Under the pieces are notes generated by a model. That model saw nothing but the letters and a program-made list of their open reading frames with translations. It was not told where the DNA came from and did not search any database. From Flavisphingopyxis soli (GTDB lineage: Bacteria > Pseudomonadota > Alphaproteobacteria > Sphingomonadales > Sphingomonadaceae), in NCBI RefSeq assembly GCF_007995095.1, contig NZ_VOPY01000003.1:248001-312000 (forward strand): a stretch of DNA of 64,000 nt, given 5' to 3'. A program made the translations under genes and the position numbers. Below are positions 43,196 through 52,158 of the stretch, in pieces (position 1 is the first letter of the stretch; each line of letters starts with the position of its first letter).

Positions 43196-44743
43196 CTAAT
43201 AGATCAGCAGTGCCCACGTGCCCGCTCCTCCTGCCAAGGCAGCGAGGATCGCGACCGCCGCATAACCCACCCACGGACGCTTGCGGCGTTCCCAGATGAT
43301 CGGGATCGTCGGGATCGGCGGCGGGGGCGGGGCGGCGCCCTTGGCGGGGAAGGCGTCCTCGATGCGGCGGACGAGATCGGGCAGGCGGCGCAACGTGCGC
43401 ACATTCTCGACGATCTTGTCGGCGAGCTGCGCTTCGGGGCCGAGTTCGGTGCGCATCCATTCCTGGATGAAGGGCCCCGACGTGTCCCACATGTTGATAT
43501 CGGGATCGAGCCCGGTGGCGACGCCTTCGACCATCACCATCGTCTTTTGCAGCAGGAGCAGGTGCGGCTGCGTCTGCATGTCGAAATCGCGCGTGATCGC
43601 GAACAGTCCGTCGAGCATCTGCCCGACGCTGAGCTCGCTGACGGGCTTGCCGCGCATCGGTTCGCCGACCGCGCGCAACGCGGTCGCGAACTCGGCGACA
43701 TTGTGGTGCGCGGGGACGTACTGCGCCTCGAAATGGATTTCGGCGACGCGGCGGTAGTTGCCGGTGATGAGGCCGTAGAGGATCTCGGCGAGCCAGGTCC
43801 GCGCGCGCCGGTCGATCCGCCCCATGATGCCGAAGTCGATCGCCGCGATCTTGCCGTCGGGACAGACGAACAGGTTGCCCTGGTGCATGTCGGCGTGGAA
43901 GAATCCTTCGGAAATCGCCTGGCGCAGGAAGGCGTTGACCAGCCGTCCGGCGATTCCCTTGACGTCGTGGCCCGCGGCGATCAGCGCGTCGCGGTCGGAG
44001 ATCTTGATCCCGTCGATCCACTCCATCGTCATGACCGAACGCGAAGTGCGGTCCCAATCGATCGCCGGGACGATGTAATCGGGCGTCGCGGCCATCGATT
44101 CGGCCAGTTCCGATGCAGACGCTGCCTCGCGCCGCAGGTCGACCTCGCGCATCGTCCAGCGCTTGAAGTTGGCGATGACGAGCGCAGGGCGCAGGCGCTG
44201 GGCTTCGCCGCCCATCGCCTCGACATGCGCTGCGGCCCATTCATAGGTCTCGATATCGGCAGCGAGCTTGGTCGCGATGCCCGGCCGGACGACCTTGATC
44301 GCGACTTCGCGGCCGTCGGTGGTGATGCCGCGATGGACCTGCGCGATCGACGCTGCGGCGACGGGCACCGGATCGATCGAGGCGAACAAATTGGCGATCG
44401 GCTGGCCGAGGCCGCGCTCGATCTGCGGTTCGATGTCGGAATAGGGCAGCGGCGGCAGGCTGTCCTGCAGCGTCAGCAGGTTGCGCGCGGCGAGTTCGCC
44501 GACAAGGTCGGGGCGCGTCGCGAGCGTCTGGCCGAGCTTGATCGCGGCGGGGCCGATCTCCTGGAAGGCGGCGGCGTAATCGGGCTCGCGCGGCTGGATC
44601 GTACCGAAGCGCGCAATGCGGATCAGCCGCGCGACCGGCGGCGGGGTCAGCGGATCGCGCTCGATCCCGCGCAACGCGCCGTGACGGGCGAGCGTGCGGC
44701 CCCATTTGAGGAGTCGCCAGAGGTGGGTGCGTGGGCGTGCCAT
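43196..44743 (-). CDS. ubiB: UbiB, ADCK-type kinase-like protein for ubiquinone biosynthesis
   Basis: The 515-residue protein has the UbiB/ABC1 pattern: the KxGQ motif in IGPAAIKLGQTLATRPDL, an alanine-rich loop PVAAASIAQVHRG in place of a glycine loop, MTMEWIDGIKI, FFHADMHQGNLFV and IAAIDFGIMGRID, and two C-terminal transmembrane helices near the end (WVGYAAVAILAALAGG). It is an ATPase needed for ubiquinone synthesis, not a hydroxylase itself. It lies downstream of ubiE with nine bases between. Confidence 0.93.
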   Translation of the reverse strand: MARPRTHLWRLLKWGRTLARHGALRGIERDPLTPPPVARLIRIARFGTIQPREPDYAAAFQEIGPAAIKLGQTLATRPDLVGELAARNLLTLQDSLPPLPYSDIEPQIERGLGQPIANLFASIDPVPVAAASIAQVHRGITTDGREVAIKVVRPGIATKLAADIETYEWAAAHVEAMGGEAQRLRPALVIANFKRWTMREVDLRREAASASELAESMAATPDYIVPAIDWDRTSRSVMTMEWIDGIKISDRDALIAAGHDVKGIAGRLVNAFLRQAISEGFFHADMHQGNLFVCPDGKIAAIDFGIMGRIDRRARTWLAEILYGLITGNYRRVAEIHFEAQYVPAHHNVAEFATALRAVGEPMRGKPVSELSVGQMLDGLFAITRDFDMQTQPHLLLLQKTMVMVEGVATGLDPDINMWDTSGPFIQEWMRTELGPEAQLADKIVENVRTLRRLPDLVRRIEDAFPAKGAAPPPPPIPTIPIIWERRKRPWVGYAAVAILAALAGGAGTWALLIY

Positions 44744-44752
44744 GTGGTCCGC

Positions 44753-45484
44753 TCAGACCTTCCAGCCGCTGTGGATCGCGACGAGGCCGCCGAGCATCGG
44801 CTCGACCTTTGTCCGGACGAAGCCGGCCTCGGCGATCATCGCCTCGAAGCGCGCCATGTCGGGAAAGCGCCGGATCGATTCGACGAGATAGCGATAGCTG
44901 TCCTCGTCATCGGCGATCCATTTGCCGAGCTGCGGGACCAATTTGTGCGAATAGGCGTCGTAGATCTCGCCGAAGCCGGGCCACAAGGTGGTCGAGAATT
45001 CGAGGCAGAAGAACCGCCCGCCATAGCGCAGGACGCGGTGCGCCTCGGCGAGCGCGGCGGGAATGTCGGTGACGTTGCGGATGCCGAAGGCGATCGTATA
45101 GGCGTCGAACATCGCCGCATCGAAGCTCAGCGTCTCGGCATTCTGCTCGGTCCAGACGAGCCCGGTTTGTGCCCGGTCGGCGGCACGTTCCATGCCGACG
45201 GCGAGCATGTCGGGATTGATGTCGGCGACGGTGACGCTGGCGCCGAGATCGGCCATGCGAAAGGCGATGTCGCCGGTGCCGCCGGCCATGTCGAGGATGT
45301 CCTCGCCGGCGCGCGGCTTGACCCGGCGGACGAAGCGGTTCTTCCACAGACGGTGCATGCCGCCCGACATGGCATCGTTCATGACGTCGTAGCGACGCGC
45401 GACATTGGAGAATACGCCGCCGACGCGGCGCGTTTTCTCTGCGGGATCGACCTGTTGATAGCCGAAGGATACGGTGTCGTTCAT
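44753..45484 (-). CDS. ubiE: Demethylmenaquinone/ubiquinone biosynthesis C-methyltransferase
   Basis: The 243-residue SAM-dependent enzyme has FGYQQVDPAEKTRRVGGVFS, YDVMNDAMSGGMHRLWK, the SAM-binding ILDMAGGTGDIAFRMADLGA, and the UbiE signatures IAFGIRNVTDIPAALAE and LEFS. I chose the ATG at 45484; further upstream the frame is antisense to mutM. It forms an operon with ubiB and is divergent from mutM. Confidence 0.94.
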   Translation of the reverse strand: MNDTVSFGYQQVDPAEKTRRVGGVFSNVARRYDVMNDAMSGGMHRLWKNRFVRRVKPRAGEDILDMAGGTGDIAFRMADLGASVTVADINPDMLAVGMERAADRAQTGLVWTEQNAETLSFDAAMFDAYTIAFGIRNVTDIPAALAEAHRVLRYGGRFFCLEFSTTLWPGFGEIYDAYSHKLVPQLGKWIADDEDSYRYLVESIRRFPDMARFEAMIAEAGFVRTKVEPMLGGLVAIHSGWKV

Positions 45485-45564
45485 GGCATGCGCCTTAGCC
45501 GCTGGCGCGGCGCGCGCAAAGGCCATGGTTGCAAGTCGCGCGCGCCGCGCACATCTCCTCCGCC

Positions 45565-46380
45565 ATGCCCGAGCTTCCCGAAGTCGAAACCACCGTCCGC
45601 GGCCTGGCGCCGGTCCTCGAGGGCCAGCGCCTCGCGCGAATCGAGCTCCGCCGCGAGGGGCTGCGCCGACCGTTTCCGCAAGGGTTCGTCCAGCGACTGA
45701 CCGGCGCAACGGTCATCGACCTGTCGCGGCGCGCCAAATACGGGCTGATCCACACGAATCGCGATTGCGCGATGATCTTCCATCTCGGCATGTCGGGGCG
45801 TTGGCGAGTCGATCCCGACACACTCGAAAAGCACGACCATCTCGTCCTGACGACGGGCGAGGGGCGGCGGGTCGCGCTCAACGATCCGCGCCGATTCGGG
45901 TCGGTCGACCTCGTCGACGGCGACCCCGAGGCGAACTTTGCCGGCTTTGTCGATCTCGGCCCCGAACCCCTGTCCGACGCCTTCGATGCGCGTGCGCTCG
46001 CGGCCGCGCTGGCCGGCCGCAAGGCGCCGATCAAGCCGCTGCTGCTCGACCAGCGAATCGTCGCCGGATTGGGCAACATCTACGTCTGCGAAGCGCTCAA
46101 CATCGCGCGCATCCACCCCGGTCGCGCCGCCGGATCGATCTCGCAGGCGCGGCTCGAACGACTCGTTGCCGCGATCAAGGCGGTGCTGCTCGACGCGATC
46201 GCGGCGGGCGGCTCGAGCTTGCGCGATTTTGCCGCGCCCGACGGACAATTGGGCTATTTCAAGAAGAGCTTTCGCGTCTATGGCCGCGAGGGCGAGCCAT
46301 GTCCGTGCGGCGAGGGGCGCGTCCGGCGCCGCGTCGACGGCGGCCGATCGACCTTTTACTGCGCCAGTTGCCAGCGGTGA
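45565..46380 (+). CDS. mutM: Formamidopyrimidine-DNA glycosylase
   Basis: The 271-residue enzyme excises 8-oxoguanine. The start [16 protein letters not shown] is fixed because Pro2 is the catalytic nucleophile; the longer frame from 45529 cannot be right. The body has the helix-two-turn-helix [20 protein letters not shown] and the C-terminal zinc finger CPCGEG and FYCASCQR. It leads towards rpsT and dnaA, the usual alphaproteobacterial order. Confidence 0.95.
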   Translation: MPELPEVETTVRGLAPVLEGQRLARIELRREGLRRPFPQGFVQRLTGATVIDLSRRAKYGLIHTNRDCAMIFHLGMSGRWRVDPDTLEKHDHLVLTTGEGRRVALNDPRRFGSVDLVDGDPEANFAGFVDLGPEPLSDAFDARALAAALAGRKAPIKPLLLDQRIVAGLGNIYVCEALNIARIHPGRAAGSISQARLERLVAAIKAVLLDAIAAGGSSLRDFAAPDGQLGYFKKSFRVYGREGEPCPCGEGRVRRRVDGGRSTFYCASCQR

Positions 46381-46381
46381 G

Positions 46382-46410
46382 TTGACCGCGCGAGCGGTTA
46401 GCCTTATATG
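46382..46410 (+). promoter_or_regulatory. rpsT promoter
   Basis: TTGACC (46382-46387), 17 bases, TATATG (46405-46410) is a good sigma70 promoter that starts two bases after the mutM stop. The expected start site, near 46417, lies only about seven bases before the leader hairpin. Confidence 0.7.
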
Positions 46411-46422
46411 CCGCCTCCGAAG

Positions 46423-46456
46423 AGGGCCGGGACGTGATTCCGGGCCCCATTTTTTT
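46423..46456 (+). terminator. Terminator-like hairpin in the rpsT leader (possible attenuator)
   Basis: GGGCC-GGGA and TTCCGGGCCC form a G+C-rich stem (46424-46448, one bulge) followed by TTTTTTT (46450-46456). It could terminate mutM transcripts, but as it also lies right after the rpsT promoter it should stop or modulate rpsT transcripts, as an attenuator. Confidence 0.65.
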
Positions 46457-46484
46457 AAAGAACAACCCGAAGGTTCCCTGACGC

Positions 46485-46745
46485 ATGGCCAATACGCCGC
46501 AAGCCAAGAAACGTATCCGCCGCAACAATGCGCGCGCCGTAGTCAACGGAGCGCGCACCTCGCGCATCCGCACGCTCGTCAAGAAGGTCGAGGCCGCAGC
46601 GCTCGCCGGCGACAAGGCCGCTGCAAGCGAATCGCTCAAGGCGGTTCAGCCCGAAATGGCCAAGGGCGTCGCCAAGGGCGTGCTCCACAAGAACACCGCA
46701 GCGCGCAAGTTCTCGCGCCTGACCAAGCGCGTCGCCGCGCTGTAG
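46485..46745 (+). CDS. rpsT: 30S ribosomal protein S20
   Basis: The 86-residue basic protein matches S20 ([40 protein letters not shown]). It binds 16S rRNA early in assembly. In E. coli S20 represses its own synthesis. Here a leader hairpin with a T-run precedes the gene and offers another level of control. The ATG follows a GAAGGTT Shine-Dalgarno-like stretch. A strong terminator follows at 46785. Confidence 0.97.
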   Translation: MANTPQAKKRIRRNNARAVVNGARTSRIRTLVKKVEAAALAGDKAAASESLKAVQPEMAKGVAKGVLHKNTAARKFSRLTKRVAAL

Positions 46746-46784
46746 AATTTTCGCGCCGGCGCGGCCCGGTCGTCCTGCACCACC

Positions 46785-46814
46785 AAATGGCCTGCCGGTT
46801 CGGCGGGCCATTTT
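46785..46814 (+). terminator. rpsT terminator
   Basis: AAATGGCCTGCCG and CGGCGGGCCATTT form a 13-bp stem (one T-G pair) with a three-base loop, followed by one more T. It is 39 bases after the rpsT stop and separates it from dnaA transcription. Confidence 0.75.
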
Positions 46815-47252
46815 GCTGTGCGCGCTCTGGCGTGACGCGGGACGACGCCGATCGCCTGTTCAATGTCATAATGGTGCAATGACGCTAGGTCCGCGATTCG
46901 CCCGCAGGTGAACAATCGGCCTTCGAGATAAAGCCAACAAAAACAAGCGATTAACGGGTTGCTAACGCTTTTCTCCAGCGCGTCGTGAGTCAAGGCGGTT
47001 TATTTCAGTTTTTTTGCAGTCGTCGGGTTGATCGACTCGGGTGCGCCTGCCTAGACAGGTGTTTCGACCCGTGGCTGTCGCTGCCGGTGTCCTGAAAAAA
47101 TCGAATTCTCGAGCCGGAAACCGCTTTTTCCGAAGACGGGATTTCTGTGGCCTGGGTGGGCCGCGTATTTCGGGTCCTGGCGACGATCATCGGGTCGGCG
47201 CACGCTCAACAGGGCGGCGTGGCGGGTGGTCGATTTGAAGAGGTGGGGCGGT
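46815..47252 (+). promoter_or_regulatory. dnaA upstream region (no gene)
   Basis: The gap between the rpsT terminator and dnaA is unusually long for this genome and partly A+T-rich (46926-46975, 46998-47018). It contains a CtrA-like site (46951), three GANTC sites (46895, 46987, 47034) and a weak promoter candidate TTGATC-N18-TAGACA (47028-47057). I could not find a convincing run of DnaA boxes (TTATCCACA), so I do not call it an origin. Confidence 0.5.
46951..46966 (+). promoter_or_regulatory. CtrA-like binding site upstream of dnaA
   Basis: TTAACGGGTTGCTAAC differs from the alphaproteobacterial CtrA consensus TTAA-N7-TTAAC by one base (C for T in the second half). It lies about 290 bases before dnaA, near several GANTC methylation sites. 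Binding is inference. Confidence 0.4.
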
Positions 47253-48650
47253 ATGGCGCAGGATGGGGGCGATGACACAGCATTGGCGATGACGCCCGAT
47301 GCTGCGGCGTGGACTGCGGTTGCCGCGGGCCTGCGCAAGGACCTCGGCGCGCGCGCCTTCGATCACTGGCTGAAACCAGTAAGCTTTGGCGACTATTGTG
47401 CGGTGACGGGGACGTTGACGCTGCATGCGCCGACGCATTTTTCCGCCAGCTGGATCTCCGAACGCTTTCTCGATCGTCTGCTGCTCGCGTGGAAGACGCG
47501 CTGCGCTGTCCAGGCGGTCCGCGTCATCGCCGATCCCGAGCGCGCCGCGATCCAGCCGACGACGCTGTTCGCCAAGGATGCCGCGACGAGCGACGTGCCC
47601 GCCGAACCCGTCCGCACCTTGCCGCTGCCGACGCTCGACGAACGGCTGACCTTCGACAATTTCATTGCCGGCCAGTCGAACGTGCTCGCCCGCGGCGCGG
47701 CGATCCGCATGGCGGCGGCCGAGAGCCCCGAATTCAACCCGCTCTACCTTCGTTCGGCGACGGGCCAGGGCAAGACGCACCTGCTTCACGCGATGGGCCA
47801 CGCGCACCTGCGCGTCGCGCCCAACGCCAATGTCGTCATCATGTCGGCCGAAAAGTTCATGCTCGAATTCGTCCATGCGATTCGGTCGAACGACATGCTC
47901 GCGATGAAGGCGCGGCTGCGCGTCGCCGACCTGCTGATGATCGACGATCTCCAGTTCATCGTCGGCAAGGGCGCCTCGACGCAGGAAGAGCTGCTCCACA
48001 CGATCGACTACATCCTGACCGCCGGCAAGCGGCTGGTGGTCGCCGCCGACCGCAGCCCGCACATGCTTGACGGGATCGATCCGCGCCTGCTGTCGCGCCT
48101 GTCGGGTGGCCTCGTCGCCGAGATCGACGCGCCGTCGTTCGAACTGCGCAAGGCGATCCTCGAACACCGGCGCGACTCGGTTCACCATGTCGCGGTGCCC
48201 GACGATGTCGTCGACTTCCTCGCGCGCAACTTCACGCGCAACATCCGCGAGCTTGAGGGCGCGCTCAACAAGCTCGTCGCCTTCGCTTCGCTGACCGGCA
48301 CCGACATCTCGCTCGATCTCGCGCGCGACCGGCTCGCCGAGACGCTGCGCGGGGCGCGGGCGCGTATCTCGATCGACGATATCCAGAAAGCCGTCTGCGC
48401 GCATTTCAAGCTCGACCGGATCGAGATGAGTTCGAAGCGCCGGACGCGCGTCGTCGCCCGCCCGCGCCAGATCGCGATGTACCTCGCCAAGACGCTGACC
48501 CCGCGTTCGTATCCCGAGATCGGTCGCAAGTTCGGCGGGCGCGATCATTCGACCGTCATCCACGCATTCCGCACGATCGACGCGATGCGCCAGCGCGACC
48601 CCGATATCGACGCCGATATCGCGCGCATTCGCCGCGCGCTCGAAAGCTAG
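47253..48650 (+). CDS. dnaA: Chromosomal replication initiator DnaA
   Basis: The 465-residue initiator has domain I (about 1-75), a short linker, the AAA+ domain with DNFIAGQSNVLARGAAIRMA, Walker A SATGQGKTHLLHAMGH, Walker B ADLLMIDDLQFI and the arginine-finger DPRLLSRLSGGL, and domain IV with the DnaA-box-binding GGRDHSTVIHAFRTID. I start it at the ATG at 47253, with GAAGAGG nine bases upstream; a GTG at 47226 is in frame but less likely. Its gene order (mutM-rpsT-dnaA) matches other alphaproteobacteria. Confidence 0.96.
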   Translation: MAQDGGDDTALAMTPDAAAWTAVAAGLRKDLGARAFDHWLKPVSFGDYCAVTGTLTLHAPTHFSASWISERFLDRLLLAWKTRCAVQAVRVIADPERAAIQPTTLFAKDAATSDVPAEPVRTLPLPTLDERLTFDNFIAGQSNVLARGAAIRMAAAESPEFNPLYLRSATGQGKTHLLHAMGHAHLRVAPNANVVIMSAEKFMLEFVHAIRSNDMLAMKARLRVADLLMIDDLQFIVGKGASTQEELLHTIDYILTAGKRLVVAADRSPHMLDGIDPRLLSRLSGGLVAEIDAPSFELRKAILEHRRDSVHHVAVPDDVVDFLARNFTRNIRELEGALNKLVAFASLTGTDISLDLARDRLAETLRGARARISIDDIQKAVCAHFKLDRIEMSSKRRTRVVARPRQIAMYLAKTLTPRSYPEIGRKFGGRDHSTVIHAFRTIDAMRQRDPDIDADIARIRRALES

Positions 48651-48673
48651 ATCGAGATTGCCAGGGGGCAAGG

Positions 48674-48709
48674 AAAAGCCCGGCGTCCACATCGGACGCC
48701 GGGCTTTTT
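48674..48709. terminator. Bidirectional terminator between dnaA and the DUF4136 gene
   Basis: AAAAGCCCGGCGTCC and GGACGCCGGGCTTTT form a perfect 15-bp stem with a five-base loop and a T-run on both strands. It ends both dnaA and the convergent lipoprotein gene. Confidence 0.9.
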
Positions 48710-48729
48710 CGTGTCGGTTGTCGTGTGCG

Positions 48730-49413
48730 TCAGCGCGTCTGGCGCGGCGGCAGCGTGATCCGCACCTTCTCCGCATTGTTGCCGGGGAAGCCGGTGAACA
48801 GCGCATCGACCAGGTTGGGGACGAGATAGGTGAGGTCGTTGTCGCGCGACTGGGCCATCGCATTGCCTTCGAACAGGCGCTGGCCGTCGGCGCGGCGATC
48901 GATCGTCATGTCGAGCCGGCCGGTATAGACGGTGTACGCGGTGACGTCGTTGAAGCCGCCATAGCCCGGGCCCCACATGAACGGATCATAGAAGCCGCCG
49001 ACATAGCGATAGCCATGACGCGTACGAACGATCTGCGGACGATAGAAGCCGCCTCGGGTTCCGTAATAGAACGGATCATAGCCGAACGGATCGTAGAAAT
49101 TGGTCGACGGGCGAATGCGCTCGCGGCCGTTGTCGACACCGTAATCGAGGTGGACGACGAGGTCGGCCTGATCGCTCGTTGCGGGAATATAGCCGACCCG
49201 GGCAAGCTCACCGCGCACCAGGCTGGCATATTGCGCGAACTCGAGGCTGTTCGACAGCGCCGGATCGCTGGCGACGATCGCAAAGGTCTGGCCCTGCGGC
49301 GCGGGCATCTGCTGGAAGCGCGACACGTCGGCCTGAAAGCCCTGGGCACAGGCGCCGAGGCCGAGCATTGCGCCCGCCACCATCGCCGATTTGAGGAAAG
49401 TCTTGATCGTCAT
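48730..49413 (-). CDS. DUF4136 domain lipoprotein
   Basis: The 227-residue precursor has a lipoprotein signal peptide with lipobox LGAC at residues 19-22, then a DUF4136 domain (GQTFAIVASDPALSNSLEFA, LARVGYIPATSDQADLVVHL) interrupted by a Tyr/Phe/Gly-rich segment (about 103-150: PFGYDPFYYGTRGGFY and similar). It should sit in the outer membrane. Function is unknown; family members are envelope proteins. A LexA-like box lies 73 bases upstream. Confidence 0.82.
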   Translation of the reverse strand: MTIKTFLKSAMVAGAMLGLGACAQGFQADVSRFQQMPAPQGQTFAIVASDPALSNSLEFAQYASLVRGELARVGYIPATSDQADLVVHLDYGVDNGRERIRPSTNFYDPFGYDPFYYGTRGGFYRPQIVRTRHGYRYVGGFYDPFMWGPGYGGFNDVTAYTVYTGRLDMTIDRRADGQRLFEGNAMAQSRDNDLTYLVPNLVDALFTGFPGNNAEKVRITLPPRQTR

Positions 49414-49485
49414 CTTGGGGTCCTCGTTAGCGCAGCACGGCGCTCTTCATACCATAACGGACAGCCACAGTATCGCGCGATCGCT

Positions 49486-49500
49486 GAACGTTGCTTGAAC
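49486..49500. promoter_or_regulatory. LexA-like (SOS) box
   Basis: GAAC-GTTGCTT-GAAC has the exact spacing of the alphaproteobacterial LexA consensus GAAC-N7-GAAC. It lies between the DUF4136 gene and the 3' end of trpS, in position to control the DUF4136 gene. A single such match can occur by chance. Confidence 0.4.
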
Positions 49501-49530
49501 GAAAGCAAAAACGCCTTTGCGAACAGGGGG

Positions 49531-50541
49531 CTAGTTGACCGGCTTAGGCCCGAACAAACCCATCGCCGCGGTCGCCGCAGCAATCTGCGGCCGGGCGAGT
49601 TCGCGAGCACGTGCAGCGCCTTTTTCGAGCGCGGCATCGATCGTCGCGGCGTCGTCCTTGAGCGCTTCGAAGCGCGTGCGGATCGGCGACAGCGTCGCGA
49701 CGATGCGATCGGCGAGCGCCGGTTTGAACGCCCCGAAGCCTTGCCCCGCGAATTGGTCGAGCACCGCCTGGCGATCGCATCCTTCGAGCGCGGCATAGAT
49801 GTCGATCAGGTTCTTCGCCTCGGCGCGCCCGTCGAGTCCCTCTGGTTCGGCGGGGATCGGTTCGGGATCGGTGCGTGCCTTGCGGATCTTCTGCGCGATC
49901 GCGTCGTCGCTGTCGGTCAGGTTGATCCGGCTCATGTCGCTGGGGTCGGACTTCGACATCTTGGCGCTGCCGTCGCGCAGGCTCATCACGCGCCGCATCG
50001 GCCCGGCGATCAGCGGTTCGGGCGCGACGAAAATGTCGGCGCCGTAATCGGCATTGAACTTGACAGCGATGTCGCGGGCGAGCTCGAGATGCTGTTTCTG
50101 GTCGTCGCCGACGGGCACGTGCGTCGCATTGTAAAGCAACACGTCGGCCGCCTGCAGCACCGGATAGGCATAGAGGCCGACGCTCGCGCCCTCGCGATTC
50201 TTGCCCGACTTTTCCTTGAACTGCGTCATCCGGTTGAGCCAGCCGATCCGCGCGACGCAGAACAACAGCCAGGCAAGCTCGGCATGCTCGGGCACGCGCG
50301 CCTGGTTGAACAGGATCGCCTTGTCGGGGTCGAGCCCGCTGGCGATCAGCGCGGCGGTCAGCTCGCGGACATTGGCGCGCAGCTGCGCGGGTTCGTGGTA
50401 CACCGTGACGGCATGGAGATCGGCGAGGAAGAACAGGCTGTCGCCGGGATCGTCCTGCATCTTCACCCATTGCACGATCGCGCCGAGATAGTTGCCGAGG
50501 TGAAGATTGCCGGAGGGCTGGATGCCCGAAACGGTACGCAT
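49531..50541 (-). CDS. trpS: Tryptophanyl-tRNA synthetase
   Basis: The 336-residue class I synthetase has the HIGH-type motif in [18 protein letters not shown] near residue 9, the tryptophan-binding [20 protein letters not shown] block and the KMSKS loop in [11 protein letters not shown]. Length is normal. I start it at the ATG at 50541, 11 bases after murJ; a longer frame runs antisense-like through murJ. No tryptophan-dependent leader is visible. Confidence 0.96.
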   Translation of the reverse strand: MRTVSGIQPSGNLHLGNYLGAIVQWVKMQDDPGDSLFFLADLHAVTVYHEPAQLRANVRELTAALIASGLDPDKAILFNQARVPEHAELAWLLFCVARIGWLNRMTQFKEKSGKNREGASVGLYAYPVLQAADVLLYNATHVPVGDDQKQHLELARDIAVKFNADYGADIFVAPEPLIAGPMRRVMSLRDGSAKMSKSDPSDMSRINLTDSDDAIAQKIRKARTDPEPIPAEPEGLDGRAEAKNLIDIYAALEGCDRQAVLDQFAGQGFGAFKPALADRIVATLSPIRTRFEALKDDAATIDAALEKGAARARELARPQIAAATAAMGLFGPKPVN

Positions 50542-50552
50542 GACTATGTCCT

Positions 50553-52139
50553 TCAGAGGGTATCTGGATTTGCGGTCGGCGCGACCGGCGCGCGTTTTAC
50601 CAATGCGCGCAGCTCGGCCAGGCTGACAGCGCCAAGCACGACGCAAGCCACGGCATAAACCGCGACACCGACAGCGACAAGGCCGGCCAGCGATATCGCG
50701 CGACCGACCAGCGGTCCGGTGAAGGTGCCGAAATAGGGCGCGAGGACATAGAGCGCGACGCCCATCGCCAGCGCCGCGAGCGTCAGCCGCGGGAGGCGGC
50801 GTGCCAGCTTGGCATCGATATGAAAATGGCCGCGCCTGGACAGCGTGCGCCACAGCAAGGTGAGGTTGACCAGCGCCGATGCCGCGGTCGCCAGTGGCGG
50901 GCCGAGATAGCCGATCGTCGGAATGAGGATGATGTTGCCGACGATGTTGACCGCTACCGAGACCAGCGCGAAATTGAGCGGGGTGCGCGTGTCCGAGCGG
51001 GCGTAATAGCCGGGGATCAGGACCTTGATCAGGACATAGGCGGGCAGGCCGAGCGAGAAGGCCGACAGCGTCCAGGCGGTGGCGATCGTTGCTTCGCGGG
51101 TGAACTGGCCGTGCTGGAAAATGCCGGTGACGATCGGCAGCGAGATGCTGATGAACGCGACGGTGGCGGGCAGCGTCAGCAGCAGCGCCAGTTCGACGCC
51201 GCGGTTTTGCAGATGGAGCGCCTGGGCATCCTTGCGCTCGCCAAGCATGCGCGACAGCGTCGGCAGCAGGATCGTGCCGAGGCTGATGCCGATCAGGCCG
51301 AGCGGCAGCTGGTTGAGGCGGTCGGCGTAGTAGATGTAGCTGATCGCGCCCTCGTCGAGCAGGCGGCCGGCGAGCGCGGTCGAGATCAGCAAATTGACCT
51401 GGACCGCACCCGCGCCGATCGCAGCGGGCAGGATGAGCTTGGCGAGGCGCTTGATCTCGGGGTCGATGCGCGGCCGGCGCAGGCGCAAAGATGCGCCCGC
51501 GCGGCGGACGCCCCAGACCATCAGCATGAGTTGCAGGATGCCGCCGACGGTGACCGATCCGGCCTGGACCATCGCGGTCTCGTACGGGTTGGCGCCGTGG
51601 AAGAACCACAATCCGCCGACCATCGCAACGTTGAGCAGGATCGGCGCGGCGGCGTTGAGCCAGAACTTGTGCAGCGAGTTCAATATCCCGCCGAGCAGCG
51701 AGACGAGCGAAATGAGGAGCAGATAGGGCAAAGTGATCCGCGACAGCGTCACCGCATAGGCGAACTGGTCGGCGCTCGGATCGTTGAACCCGCCCGACAA
51801 CAGATAGGTGACCGGCCAGGCCGCGATCATCATCGCGCCGGTGAAGATCACCAGCAGCGGGAGCAGGATCGCCAACGCGCGCTCGGCAAAATCGATGCCC
51901 GCCACCAGGCCGCCGCCTTCGGCGACCCGGCGGTTGAACATCGGGATGAACGCCGCGCTGAACGCGCCTTCGGCGAACAGCGCGCGGAACATGTTGGGCA
52001 GGCGGAAGGCTACAAGGAACGCGTCAGACGCGAAATTCGCACCGACATAGCTCGCCTGGAGGGTGTCGCGAACGAGCGCGAGCACCCGGCTGATCAGGGT
52101 GAGGCCCCCGACCGAACCGAATGCGCGCCCCAATTTCAT
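50553..52139 (-). CDS. murJ: Lipid II flippase MurJ
   Basis: The 528-residue protein has about 14 transmembrane helices and the MVF-family features: [18 protein letters not shown] at the N-terminus, [32 protein letters not shown] and later [17 protein letters not shown]. It flips lipid II across the inner membrane for peptidoglycan synthesis. Essential in most bacteria. It stands between secB and trpS on the minus strand. Confidence 0.95.
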   Translation of the reverse strand: MKLGRAFGSVGGLTLISRVLALVRDTLQASYVGANFASDAFLVAFRLPNMFRALFAEGAFSAAFIPMFNRRVAEGGGLVAGIDFAERALAILLPLLVIFTGAMMIAAWPVTYLLSGGFNDPSADQFAYAVTLSRITLPYLLLISLVSLLGGILNSLHKFWLNAAAPILLNVAMVGGLWFFHGANPYETAMVQAGSVTVGGILQLMLMVWGVRRAGASLRLRRPRIDPEIKRLAKLILPAAIGAGAVQVNLLISTALAGRLLDEGAISYIYYADRLNQLPLGLIGISLGTILLPTLSRMLGERKDAQALHLQNRGVELALLLTLPATVAFISISLPIVTGIFQHGQFTREATIATAWTLSAFSLGLPAYVLIKVLIPGYYARSDTRTPLNFALVSVAVNIVGNIILIPTIGYLGPPLATAASALVNLTLLWRTLSRRGHFHIDAKLARRLPRLTLAALAMGVALYVLAPYFGTFTGPLVGRAISLAGLVAVGVAVYAVACVVLGAVSLAELRALVKRAPVAPTANPDTL

Positions 52140-52158
52140 GACGGTCTCTGCCTAAGGG

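Noticed and set aside
43547-45700. A 717-codon open frame on the plus strand opposite ubiB and ubiE
   Set aside because: Same reason: antisense shadow of two clearly conserved genes, with low-complexity charged composition.
46746-47252. Chromosomal origin (oriC) next to dnaA
   Set aside because: No cluster of DnaA boxes could be read. In Caulobacter, oriC is not in the dnaA upstream region, so gene position alone is not evidence.
48658-50658. A 666-codon open frame on the plus strand opposite the DUF4136 lipoprotein gene and trpS
   Set aside because: Antisense shadow; it also runs through the dnaA terminator.
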